Shown here in pieces: positions 15,544-23,304 of a stretch of 32,587 nucleotides of DNA. Location: positions 1 through 32,587 of the forward strand of contig SKWO01000052.1 in assembly GCA_007128895.1 (NCBI GenBank), given 5' to 3'. The notes beneath the pieces were generated by a model. It searched no databases. It was not told the origin of the DNA and saw only the letters and a list, made by a program, of their open reading frames with translations. Source of the stretch: Gammaproteobacteria bacterium. GTDB taxonomy: Bacteria > Pseudomonadota > Gammaproteobacteria > SKWO01. Numbering within the stretch: position 1 is the first letter of the stretch; the number at the start of each line of letters is the position of its first letter. The position numbers were made by a program, and so were the translations under genes.

Positions 15544-17526
15544 TCAAGTGCGCCCTTTCGCGGTGAGGAAGTGGACGTGCCGTTCATACTGCTCGAGCAC
15601 GTCGTTGAGGATGTCGGCCTTGCTCCAGCCCATGATGTCGTAGTCCTGCCCGCCCTCGCTGAGGTGGACCTCGGCACGGTAGTAGCGCAGCGCCTCGGCA
15701 CGGTCGCCGCGGGTGTCGCGCATCACCAGGGTGGGCGGCTCGTAGGCGCGCGGGCGGGCCGAGTAGTAGAAGTCGACTTCGTCACCGTGGCGCACCTCGA
15801 CCCAGGCACGACCGTCCTCCCCCTCGCCCACCTCGGCGTCGAACCCCTGCTTGCGCAGCTCGCCGGCCACCTCTTCGAAGGCGGGACGGGCGACCTCGGC
15901 GATGAAGCGGATGACCTCGTGCCGTTTGGGATGGTGCAGCAGGTCACGCAGCCGCTTCTGCCACGGCACCGCGGCGTGTGGTCCGCGCGGGGTCACACGC
16001 GCCTCCTTCAGGCTCATGCGCTTGACCGCCTCGATGCGCAGCGCGCGCAACAGCCCCCAGCACATCAGTACCATGATGATGGCAAAGGGCAGGGCGCTGG
16101 CGATGGTCGCGGTCTGCAGCGCGGCCAGGCCGCCGGCGATCAGCAGGGCGGCGGCGATGATGCCTTCGACCACGGCCCAGAAGACCCGCTGCCAGGTCGG
16201 CGACGGCTCGTCGCTGCCGCCCGAGGTGAGGATATCGACCACCAGCGAGCCGGAGTCGGAGGAGGTGACGAAGAAGGTCATCACCAGCAGCGTGGCGATC
16301 AGTGCGGTGAGCGAGGCCAGCGGCAGGTGCTCGAAGAATTGGAACAGGGCGACCGAGGTGTCGGCGGCGACGGCATCGGCCAGCTCGCCGCCCCCCTGCA
16401 TCATGATCAGGTAGAGGGCGGTGTCGCCGAAGAAGGTCATCCACATGAAGGTGAAGCCGACCGGCACCAGCAGGACGCCAGCGGTGAACTCGCGGATGGT
16501 GCGCCCGCGCGAGACGCGGGCGATGAACATGCCGACGAAGGGCGCCCAGGCGATCCACCAGCCCCAGTAGAAGAGGGTCCAGCCACCGATCCAGTCGGTC
16601 GGTTCGTAGGCGTAGAGGTTGAAGGTCATCTCGAAGAGGCTGGAAAGGTACATGCCGGTGTTCTGCACCAGCGTCTGCAGCAGGAAGACGGTGGGGCCGA
16701 AGAGCAGGACGAAGGCGAGTAGCGCCGCGGCCAGGATCATGTTGAGTATCGAGATACGGCGGATGCCGCCGTCCAGCCCCAGCACCACCGAGCCGGTGGC
16801 GATGGCGGTGATGACGGCGATCAGCACGACCTGGGTGGTCACGCCGACCGGGATGCCGAAGAGGTAGTGGAGGCCGGCATTGACCTGGATGACGCCAAAG
16901 CCAAGCGAGGTGGCGACGCCGAAGAGGGTGCCAAGCACGGCAAAGATATCCACGGCGTGGCCGATCGGCCCGTGGATGCGCTCACCGATCAGCGGGTAGA
17001 GCGAGGAGCGGATGGTCAGCGGCAGGCCGTGACGGAAGCTGAAATAGGCCAGTGCAAGCGCCACCACCGCGTAGATCGCCCAGGCATGAATGCCCCAGTG
17101 GAAGAAGGTGATGCGCATCGCCTGACGCGCCGCCTCGACCGTCTCTGCCTCGCCGACCGGGGGGCTGACGTAGTGCATCACCGGCTCGGCGACGCCGAAG
17201 AACATCAGACCGATGCCCATGCCGGCGGAGAAGAGCATGGCGAACCACGAGGTGTAGCTGTAGTCGGGCTGGCTGTGGTCGCTACCGAGCTTCACATGGC
17301 CGTGGCTGGAGAGGGCCAGCACCACCATGAAGACCAGAAAGCCGGCCACGGCCAGCACATAGAACCAGCCGGCCGATTCGGTCACCCACGCCTGGGTGGC
17401 ACTGAACAGTGTACCGGCCAGCTCGGTGTAGATCGCCGCAAAGAGCACGAAGCAGACGGTGAGCAGCGCCGAGGTGATGAAGACCGGCGGATTGATGCGG
17501 ATGCGTGGTGGCGTGGGGGTTTGCAT
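15544..17526 (-). CDS. betT: BCCT-family choline/betaine transporter, BetT-like
   Basis: 660 aa from the ATG at 17524-17526, close to E. coli BetT (677 aa). About twelve membrane helices span residues 15-510. GMGIGLMFFGVAEPVMHY and FFHWGIHAWAIY are BCCT signatures, and the FRHGLPLTIRSSLYPLIG stretch is close to BetT. TSSDSGSLVVD lies in helix 10-11. A C-terminal cytosolic extension of about 150 residues, typical of BetT and linked to osmotic activation, is present. It probably drives proton-coupled choline uptake for glycine-betaine accumulation; betaine itself is an alternative. No betA/betB/betI genes are near. It diverges from pepN, and its promoter appears to lie directly against the start codon. 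Confidence 0.85.
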   Translation of the reverse strand: MQTPTPPRIRINPPVFITSALLTVCFVLFAAIYTELAGTLFSATQAWVTESAGWFYVLAVAGFLVFMVVLALSSHGHVKLGSDHSQPDYSYTSWFAMLFSAGMGIGLMFFGVAEPVMHYVSPPVGEAETVEAARQAMRITFFHWGIHAWAIYAVVALALAYFSFRHGLPLTIRSSLYPLIGERIHGPIGHAVDIFAVLGTLFGVATSLGFGVIQVNAGLHYLFGIPVGVTTQVVLIAVITAIATGSVVLGLDGGIRRISILNMILAAALLAFVLLFGPTVFLLQTLVQNTGMYLSSLFEMTFNLYAYEPTDWIGGWTLFYWGWWIAWAPFVGMFIARVSRGRTIREFTAGVLLVPVGFTFMWMTFFGDTALYLIMMQGGGELADAVAADTSVALFQFFEHLPLASLTALIATLLVMTFFVTSSDSGSLVVDILTSGGSDEPSPTWQRVFWAVVEGIIAAALLIAGGLAALQTATIASALPFAIIMVLMCWGLLRALRIEAVKRMSLKEARVTPRGPHAAVPWQKRLRDLLHHPKRHEVIRFIAEVARPAFEEVAGELRKQGFDAEVGEGEDGRAWVEVRHGDEVDFYYSARPRAYEPPTLVMRDTRGDRAEALRYYRAEVHLSEGGQDYDIMGWSKADILNDVLEQYERHVHFLTAKGRT

Positions 17527-17532
17527 GCCCTG

Positions 17533-17562
17533 ACAGTAAGGTGCCGGGCGCCGCTGTGTCAA
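17533..17562 (-). promoter_or_regulatory. candidate betT promoter adjacent to the start codon
   Basis: On the minus strand a perfect -35 TTGACA (17557-17562) is followed by an 18-bp spacer and a weak -10 TACTGT (17533-17538). Only 6 nt separate the -10 from the ATG, so transcription would begin at or about the start codon. CAGGG in that gap is too close to act as a normal ribosome-binding site. Confidence 0.4.
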
Positions 17563-17679
17563 GGCAGGGCGTCTTCCGGTCGAATCGTGTAAAGGGCATC
17601 AACGTGGCCGGCTGATGCAGCCCCGGGAGCTCTGGGTCTGGTATGGTATGCAGCGGATTGAAACGCAACAGGAGCCCCG

Positions 17680-20328
17680 ATGAGTCAGCCGACCCCCGTC
17701 TACCTGCGTGACTACACCCCGCCGCCGTGGCGGGTCGAGACGGTCGCGCTCGAGTTCGAGCTGGCGCCGCACGCGACGCGGGTGCGGGCGCGGTTGGCGC
17801 TGAGGCGTCATCCGAATGGCGACCCCGCCGCGCCGCTGGTGCTCGACGGTGAGGGGCTGCAGACGCAGCAGGTGGTACTGGATGGTCGCGAGCTGGCAGC
17901 CGGCAGCGGCTACCGTATCGACGGCAGCCGGTTGACCGTGCTCGATGCGCCGTCGTCGTGCGTGGTGGAGACCGAGGTGGTCATCAACCCACAGGCCAAC
18001 ACGGCGCTGGAGGGGCTCTATCGCTCCAGCGGCAACTACTGCACCCAGTGCGAGGCGGAGGGCTTTCGCCGCATCACCTGGTACCCGGATCGGCCCGACG
18101 TGATGGCCCGCTTCACGGTACGCATCACCGCCGACCGGGTGAGCTGCCCGGTGCTGCTCAGCAACGGCAACCGCCTCGACGGCGGTGAGCTGGCCGATGG
18201 TCGCCACTGGGCGCTGTGGGAGGACCCGTGGCCGAAGCCGGCCTACCTCTTCGCCCTGGTGGCCGGTGACCTGGTCTGCATCGAGGACCGCTTCACTACC
18301 GCGTCGGGGCGCGCGGTGGCGCTCGAGATCTATGTCCAGGCGCGCAATCGCGACCGCTGCGCCCACGCCATGGCGGCGCTGAAAAAGGCGATGCGCTGGG
18401 ACGAGCAGCGCTACGGCCGCGAGTACGATCTGGACCGCTACATGATCGTCGCCGTCGACGACTTCAACATGGGGGCGATGGAGAACAAGGGGCTCAATCT
18501 CTTCAACGCCTCGTGCATCCTGGCCGATGCGCAGATCGCTACCGACCGCGACTACGAGACGATCGAGGCGATCATTGCCCACGAGTACTTCCACAACTGG
18601 ACCGGCAACCGCATCACCTGTCGCGACTGGTTCCAGCTCAGCCTCAAGGAGGGGCTGACCGTCTTCCGCGATCAGCAGTTCACCGCCGAGACGACCTCCG
18701 AGGCGGTCAAGCGCATCCGCGACGTGACCCTGCTGCGTACCCGCCAGTTCGCCGAGGACGCCGGCCCGATGGCCCACCCGGTGCGCCCCGACCACTACAT
18801 CGAGATCAACAACTTCTACACCATGACGGTCTATGAGAAGGGGGCCGAGCTGGTGCGCATGCTCTACCACCTGGCCGGCCCCGAGGGTTTTCGCCGTGGC
18901 TGTGACCGCTACTTCGAGCGCCACGACGGCCAGGCGGTGACCTGCGACGACTTCGTCGCCGCCATCGCCGACGCCAACGGCCTTGACCTGAGCGCCTTCA
19001 TGCGCTGGTACGATCAGGCCGGCACCCCGGTGGTGCGCGCGCAGGGCCACTTCGACGCCGCCACGCAGCGCTACACGCTGGAGCTGAGCCAGCAGACGCC
19101 GCCGACGCCGGGGCAGCCGCACAAACGGCCGCTGCCCATCCCGCTGCGTCTCGGGCTGGTCGGCCCCGATGGCGCCGATCTGCCGCTGCGGCTGGAGGAC
19201 GAGGCGCCGGAGGCGGTGCCGACCGAGCGGGTGGTCGAGCTGCGCGAGGCGCAGCAGCGCTTCGTCTTTACCGGGATCGAACAAGCGCCGCGGCCCTCCC
19301 TGCTGCGCGGCTTCTCCGCCCCGGTGCGGCTGGCGTACGACGACAGCGACGACGACCTGCTCTTCCTGCTAGCCCACGACAGCGACCCGTTCAACCGCTG
19401 GGAGGCGGGGCAGCGCTTCGCGGTGAATGCGATCATGCGGCGCGTCGCCGGTGGTGGCGAGGACGACGCGGCGCAGCGGTTGGCTGCGGCCTTTGCCCGG
19501 CTGCTCGACGAGCGCGCGATCGATGCCGCCTTCGTCGCCGAGGCGGTCGCGTTGCCGGACGCGCTCTACCTGGCCGAGCAGCTGCCGTGGGGCGAGGCGG
19601 TGACGGTCTACGATCCGCAGGCGATCCACGCCGCGCGCGAGGGGCTGCACGCCGCATTGGCCGAGCTGCTGCGCGATACATGGCAGGCGCTCTACCAACG
19701 TCTGGACGACGCCACCCCGTACCGCTACGACGCCGAGCAGGCGGGGCGGCGTGCGCTGAAGAACCGTGCCCTGGGCTACCTGAGTGCGCTCGACGGCGGT
19801 GAGCGGCTGGCCGTGGCACAGTACGAGCGCGCCGACAACATGACTGACCGTATGGCGGCGCTGACGCTGATTGCCGACAGCGAGCAGTGCGCCGAGCGCG
19901 AGCGGGTGCTGGACGACTTCCTTGAACGGTGGCGCGGCGATGCAGTGGTGATGGAGAAGTGGTTCGCCGTGCAGGCCGCCTCACGCCGCCGCGATACGTT
20001 GGAGCGGGTGGGTGCGCTGCTGGAGCACAGCGAGTTCGATCTGCACAACCCGAACAAGGTGCGCGCCGTACTCGGCACCTTCGCCCTGCGCAACCCGGTG
20101 CGCTTCCACGACCCCTCCGGGGCCGGCTACGCCCTGCTGGCCGAACAGATCGTGCGCCTGAACGCGATCAATCCGCAGATCGCCGCCCGCCTGGTTACCC
20201 CGCTCGGCCGCTGGCGCCAGCTCGATGCGCCGCGCGGCGCGCAGATGCGTGCGCAGCTTGAAGATATTGCCGCCGCGCCACAACTGGCACGGGACGTCCA
20301 CGAGATGGTCACGAGGGCGTTGGCCTAG
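17680..20328 (+). CDS. pepN: aminopeptidase N
   Basis: 882 aa from an ATG with AGGAG upstream (E. coli PepN 870 aa). The exopeptidase motif GAMEN is at 265-269, and the zinc motif H301-EYFH305 lies in AHEYFHNWTGNR with the downstream Glu in SLKEGLTVFRDQQF. Positions agree with E. coli PepN (H297, E298, H301, E320). The long C-terminal helical domain is complete. PepN is the major cytoplasmic M1 aminopeptidase that finishes peptide breakdown. Its TAG stop is formed by the first three bases of a MITE-like element, so insertion fixed or altered the last residues (ending TRALA). The gene diverges from betT across 153 bp. Confidence 0.97.
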   Translation: MSQPTPVYLRDYTPPPWRVETVALEFELAPHATRVRARLALRRHPNGDPAAPLVLDGEGLQTQQVVLDGRELAAGSGYRIDGSRLTVLDAPSSCVVETEVVINPQANTALEGLYRSSGNYCTQCEAEGFRRITWYPDRPDVMARFTVRITADRVSCPVLLSNGNRLDGGELADGRHWALWEDPWPKPAYLFALVAGDLVCIEDRFTTASGRAVALEIYVQARNRDRCAHAMAALKKAMRWDEQRYGREYDLDRYMIVAVDDFNMGAMENKGLNLFNASCILADAQIATDRDYETIEAIIAHEYFHNWTGNRITCRDWFQLSLKEGLTVFRDQQFTAETTSEAVKRIRDVTLLRTRQFAEDAGPMAHPVRPDHYIEINNFYTMTVYEKGAELVRMLYHLAGPEGFRRGCDRYFERHDGQAVTCDDFVAAIADANGLDLSAFMRWYDQAGTPVVRAQGHFDAATQRYTLELSQQTPPTPGQPHKRPLPIPLRLGLVGPDGADLPLRLEDEAPEAVPTERVVELREAQQRFVFTGIEQAPRPSLLRGFSAPVRLAYDDSDDDLLFLLAHDSDPFNRWEAGQRFAVNAIMRRVAGGGEDDAAQRLAAAFARLLDERAIDAAFVAEAVALPDALYLAEQLPWGEAVTVYDPQAIHAAREGLHAALAELLRDTWQALYQRLDDATPYRYDAEQAGRRALKNRALGYLSALDGGERLAVAQYERADNMTDRMAALTLIADSEQCAERERVLDDFLERWRGDAVVMEKWFAVQAASRRRDTLERVGALLEHSEFDLHNPNKVRAVLGTFALRNPVRFHDPSGAGYALLAEQIVRLNAINPQIAARLVTPLGRWRQLDAPRGAQMRAQLEDIAAAPQLARDVHEMVTRALA

Positions 20329-20490
20329 CAGTCTGTCGGACTTAACGCTGATCTACTGCGGAAAAGCCGGCTTGGTCATATTTTCCGATCTTTCTCGTCA
20401 AATAGAACCACTATTCTCCTCAAAAGGTCGAAAAATCTGCCTCAAACCGGCTTCCCCTCGCTACGGCCGGTTAAGTCCGACAGGCTGCTA
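20326..20490. mobile_element. 165-bp MITE-like element with 21-bp terminal inverted repeats
   Basis: The ends 20326-20346 and 20470-20490 are 21-bp inverted repeats with one mismatch (TAGCAG(T/C)CTGTCGGACTTA plus 2 bases). GCC flanks both sides (20323-20325 and 20491-20493), a possible 3-bp target duplication. The interior is more AT-rich than its surroundings and encodes no transposase. The left end supplies the pepN stop codon; the right end encodes the last 15 residues and stop of the convergent phosphate symporter gene. The parent transposon is not in the window and its family is unknown to me. Confidence 0.75.
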
Positions 20491-22262
20491 GCCTCTTCAG
20501 GCAGCGTGTCGCCGGGCGGCTCTGAACCCGGTTCGACGGCTTCGGCAGGCGTACCTGTGGCGTCGTCGCCAGTGGACGGGGTGTCGGTGGTCTGTGCTTC
20601 GGCGTGCTCGTCGCCCTCATCCTCGTCGTCATCGTCGCTCTCGACCTCGGCGTGCAGGAGCTTGCGCAGCTTGTGGCTGTAGATGGCCGCCTTACTCGCC
20701 TGGTCGAGGATGCGGCGGATGTCCGAGAGCATGTCGAGGTGGGCGACCATGCGCCGGATGGGCAGATGGCCGGCGGTGCCGGCGTGCAGCAGGCGGCGTT
20801 TGGCCTCCTGATAGCCCTCTTCGCACGCTTTCAGCGCCTTGCGCAGCCGCTTCGGCTTGAAGCCGTCGAGATCGGCATCGGCCTGGTTGATCAGGGCAAC
20901 CGCCGCGCGCTTGTATTCGGCGATGCTGGCGGCCAGATCGGAGTCCTCGATATCACCCGGCTTGTTGCCATTGATCTCCAATGCGTGTTCGAGCATGTCG
21001 TCGTAGTACTGGGTGATGCGCACGCCGTTGGCAAAGGCGCCGGCCAGCTCTTCCGGCATGTCGGTACTGCGGGTGACCCGGTTGCTGAAATCGCCGACGG
21101 CCAGCACCAGCTTGTCGACCGCCCCCTTGTCCTGGGCCAGACGGCGCGCACTGCTGGTCTCGGCGCTGATCGACTCCTTGGCCGCGCGGCGGGCGATCTC
21201 ACCGATCCGTGTCAATTCGAGATTGAGTGCTTCCAACGCCAGGCTTGGGGTGCCGGCCAGTGTGCTGTCGAGGTGGCGCGGGCGGCCTTCATCCTCTTCG
21301 GCGGTGACGAAGAGCCGTTCCAGCCGGGCGACGATGAAGGGGGTCAGCGGCCACATGATCGTGGTGCCGGTCACCTTGGTCATGGTGTGGAAGATCGCTA
21401 AGGTGACCGCCGGTGTCGGGTCAAGGCCGAGCATCCGGGCGATGAAGGCGACCACCAGTAGCAGGAAGGGCAGGAAGGCAAAGGCGACGATGCCGGTGAT
21501 GACGTTGAAGATGACGTGCGCCAGCGCGGCCCGTTTGGCATTGGAGGTGGCACCGATGACGGCGAAGAGCGCCGTCGAGGTGGTGCCGATGTTGGCGCCG
21601 ATGACCATCGCCGCGGCTGCCGTGAGTGGGATCAGGCCGCTGCCGGCGGCGGTCAGGGTCACGGCCAGCGCGGCGCTGGACGAGTTCATGATGACAGTCA
21701 GCACGATGCCGATCATGACAAAGAGCAGCAGGCTGAGCAGGCCGCTGTCGGCAAAGCGCTCCAGGTCGGCGCCCTCGCCGAGGTCGCCGAAGGTCTCCTT
21801 GAGGATGTCGATACCCAGGAAGAAGATGCCGAAACCGGTCAGCGCCTCGCCCAGTGCGCCGCGCCGGGTTCCGGCGCCGGTGACGCGCAGCGCCATGCCA
21901 ACGGCAATGGCCGGCATCGCCAGTGCCTGCAGGTTGACCTTGAAGCCGACGATGGCGACCAGCCAGCTGGTGGCCGTGGTGCCGATGTTGCTGCCGATGA
22001 TGACACCGACCGCCTGGAAGAGGGTCAGCAGACCGGCGTTGACGAAGCCGATGGTGGCGAAGATGACCGCCGTCGAGGACTGCACCATCGCCGTGATCAT
22101 CACGCCGGAGGCGATACCGCGCGGCGTGGTGGCAGTGCCGCGGGCGAGGATCTCGCGCAGGGCGTCGCCGGCGGCCACCTTGAGGCCATCGGTCATCAGC
22201 TTCATGCCGAGCAGGAAGAGGCCGACGCCACCGAAGAAAGTCAGGGTCATGGAGAGATTCAT
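20442..22262 (-). CDS. Na+/phosphate symporter family protein with PhoU-like domain
   Basis: 606 aa from the ATG at 22260-22262 (a second ATG is four codons in). The membrane part (about 1-310) contains two Na_Pi_cotrans repeats: GGVGLFLLGMKLMTDGL, VQSSTAVIFATIGFVNAG and NSSSAALAVTLTAAG, with the QSS-type motifs that bind Na+ and phosphate. A PhoU-like helical region follows (about 340-535), then an acidic low-complexity tail. The last 15 residues (SSLSDLTGRSEGKPV) are encoded by the MITE-like element, so the original C-terminus was replaced. Phosphate import or export is the family role (YjbB, NptA). No ribosome-binding site is evident. It diverges from cobW across 58 bp. Confidence 0.9.
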   Translation of the reverse strand: MNLSMTLTFFGGVGLFLLGMKLMTDGLKVAAGDALREILARGTATTPRGIASGVMITAMVQSSTAVIFATIGFVNAGLLTLFQAVGVIIGSNIGTTATSWLVAIVGFKVNLQALAMPAIAVGMALRVTGAGTRRGALGEALTGFGIFFLGIDILKETFGDLGEGADLERFADSGLLSLLLFVMIGIVLTVIMNSSSAALAVTLTAAGSGLIPLTAAAAMVIGANIGTTSTALFAVIGATSNAKRAALAHVIFNVITGIVAFAFLPFLLLVVAFIARMLGLDPTPAVTLAIFHTMTKVTGTTIMWPLTPFIVARLERLFVTAEEDEGRPRHLDSTLAGTPSLALEALNLELTRIGEIARRAAKESISAETSSARRLAQDKGAVDKLVLAVGDFSNRVTRSTDMPEELAGAFANGVRITQYYDDMLEHALEINGNKPGDIEDSDLAASIAEYKRAAVALINQADADLDGFKPKRLRKALKACEEGYQEAKRRLLHAGTAGHLPIRRMVAHLDMLSDIRRILDQASKAAIYSHKLRKLLHAEVESDDDDEDEGDEHAEAQTTDTPSTGDDATGTPAEAVEPGSEPPGDTLPEEASSLSDLTGRSEGKPV

Positions 22263-22308
22263 ATCTGTTTATGATAGCGCGTCATTTGTTCCGTGTCGCC
22301 GGAATGGT

Positions 22309-22314
22309 TAAAGT
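22309..22314 (+). promoter_or_regulatory. candidate -10 hexamer of the CobW gene
   Basis: TAAAGT matches TATAAT at four of six bases and ends 6 nt before the ATG at 22321, with no ribosome-binding site in between. A transcript from here would be leaderless. The context GGTTAAAGT resembles GGTAAACT before the ttcA-like gene. Confidence 0.3.
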
Positions 22315-22320
22315 GCACTG

Positions 22321-23304
22321 ATGGACGAGCGACCAACCCCTATCCCGGTCAACCTGATTACCGGCTTTCTCGGTGTGGGTAAGACCACCGCCATCGGCCA
22401 TCTGCTGGCCCGGGTGCCGTCGGGGGAGCGTTGGGCGGTGCTGATCAACGAGTTTGGTGAGGTCGGTGTCGATACCGAGTTGCTAGAGAGTGGTGGGGTC
22501 GCGGTGCGCCAGGTGGCCGGCGGCTGCCTCTGCTGTGTCGCCAGCCAGGCCTTTACCGTTGGGCTCCACCAGCTGATCCGACAGGAGCGCCCCGACCGTA
22601 TTCTGATCGAGCCGTCCGGCCTGGGTCACCCGGCCCGTGTGATCGATCAGTTGAGCGATGCCCAATACCAAGGCGTGCTGGCGCTGCGCGCCGTTGTGAC
22701 GCTGCTCGACCCGCGCCACCTTGCCTCGCAGCGCCACCGCGAGCACGTCAATTGGCAGGACCAGATTGCGCTGGCCGATGTGCTGGTGGCGAACAAGATC
22801 GACCGCTGCGGCGACGAGGCACGTGAGGCCTTTGTCGAGTTGGCCGCCGGGTTGCACCCGGCGCGGGGGCAGGTCGCGCTGGTTGAGTACGGCGCGGTCG
22901 ATCCCGTCTGGCTCGACCGGCCCCACGACGCCCGCTTGGTCGCCGGCTCGCCGCAGGCGCACCACCACCGTCGCGATCACCACCACGGCATCGAGCGGCA
23001 GGATGAGGCGTGGCTGACCATCGCCGGTGGCGGCGACGGCTACCACAGCTGCGGCTGGCGCTTTGCTCCCTCGCTGCGCTTTGACGCCGCGCGGCTGGAG
23101 CAGCTGCTGCTTAGCGGTGCATGGGAACGGGTCAAGGGGGTGGTGGCAACCGAGCGCGGCTGGGTGCGCCTCAACCGGGTGGCTGGCGAGGGCGGGCTGG
23201 TGCCGTGCGCGGCGGCCACGGCGGGACGGCTGGAGATCATCGATGCGGTACCGATCGACGCGGCGCGGCTCGACGCCAAGCTGCGGCGTATCGCTGGCTA
23301 TTGA
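22321..23304 (+). CDS. CobW/COG0523-family GTPase (metal chaperone)
   Basis: 327 aa. Walker A GFLGVGKT is at 15-22, the metal-binding GGCLCC motif at 67-72 (C69, C71, C72), ILIEPSGLG for the G3 region and NKID at 158-161. A His-rich stretch HHHRRDHHHG (214-223) precedes the CobW C-terminal domain. Proteins of this family hand metals such as zinc or cobalt to target enzymes using GTP; the CxCC motif and His cluster favour zinc. No Zur-type operator could be recognised in the 58-bp divergent spacer shared with the phosphate symporter. The 3' end overlaps the convergent DUF255 gene by 7 bp. Confidence 0.9.
   Translation: MDERPTPIPVNLITGFLGVGKTTAIGHLLARVPSGERWAVLINEFGEVGVDTELLESGGVAVRQVAGGCLCCVASQAFTVGLHQLIRQERPDRILIEPSGLGHPARVIDQLSDAQYQGVLALRAVVTLLDPRHLASQRHREHVNWQDQIALADVLVANKIDRCGDEAREAFVELAAGLHPARGQVALVEYGAVDPVWLDRPHDARLVAGSPQAHHHRRDHHHGIERQDEAWLTIAGGGDGYHSCGWRFAPSLRFDAARLEQLLLSGAWERVKGVVATERGWVRLNRVAGEGGLVPCAAATAGRLEIIDAVPIDAARLDAKLRRIAGY

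Noticed and set aside
22263-22320. Zur box controlling the CobW gene
   Set aside because: The divergent spacer has no convincing palindrome like the known TGTTATA-type Zur sites.
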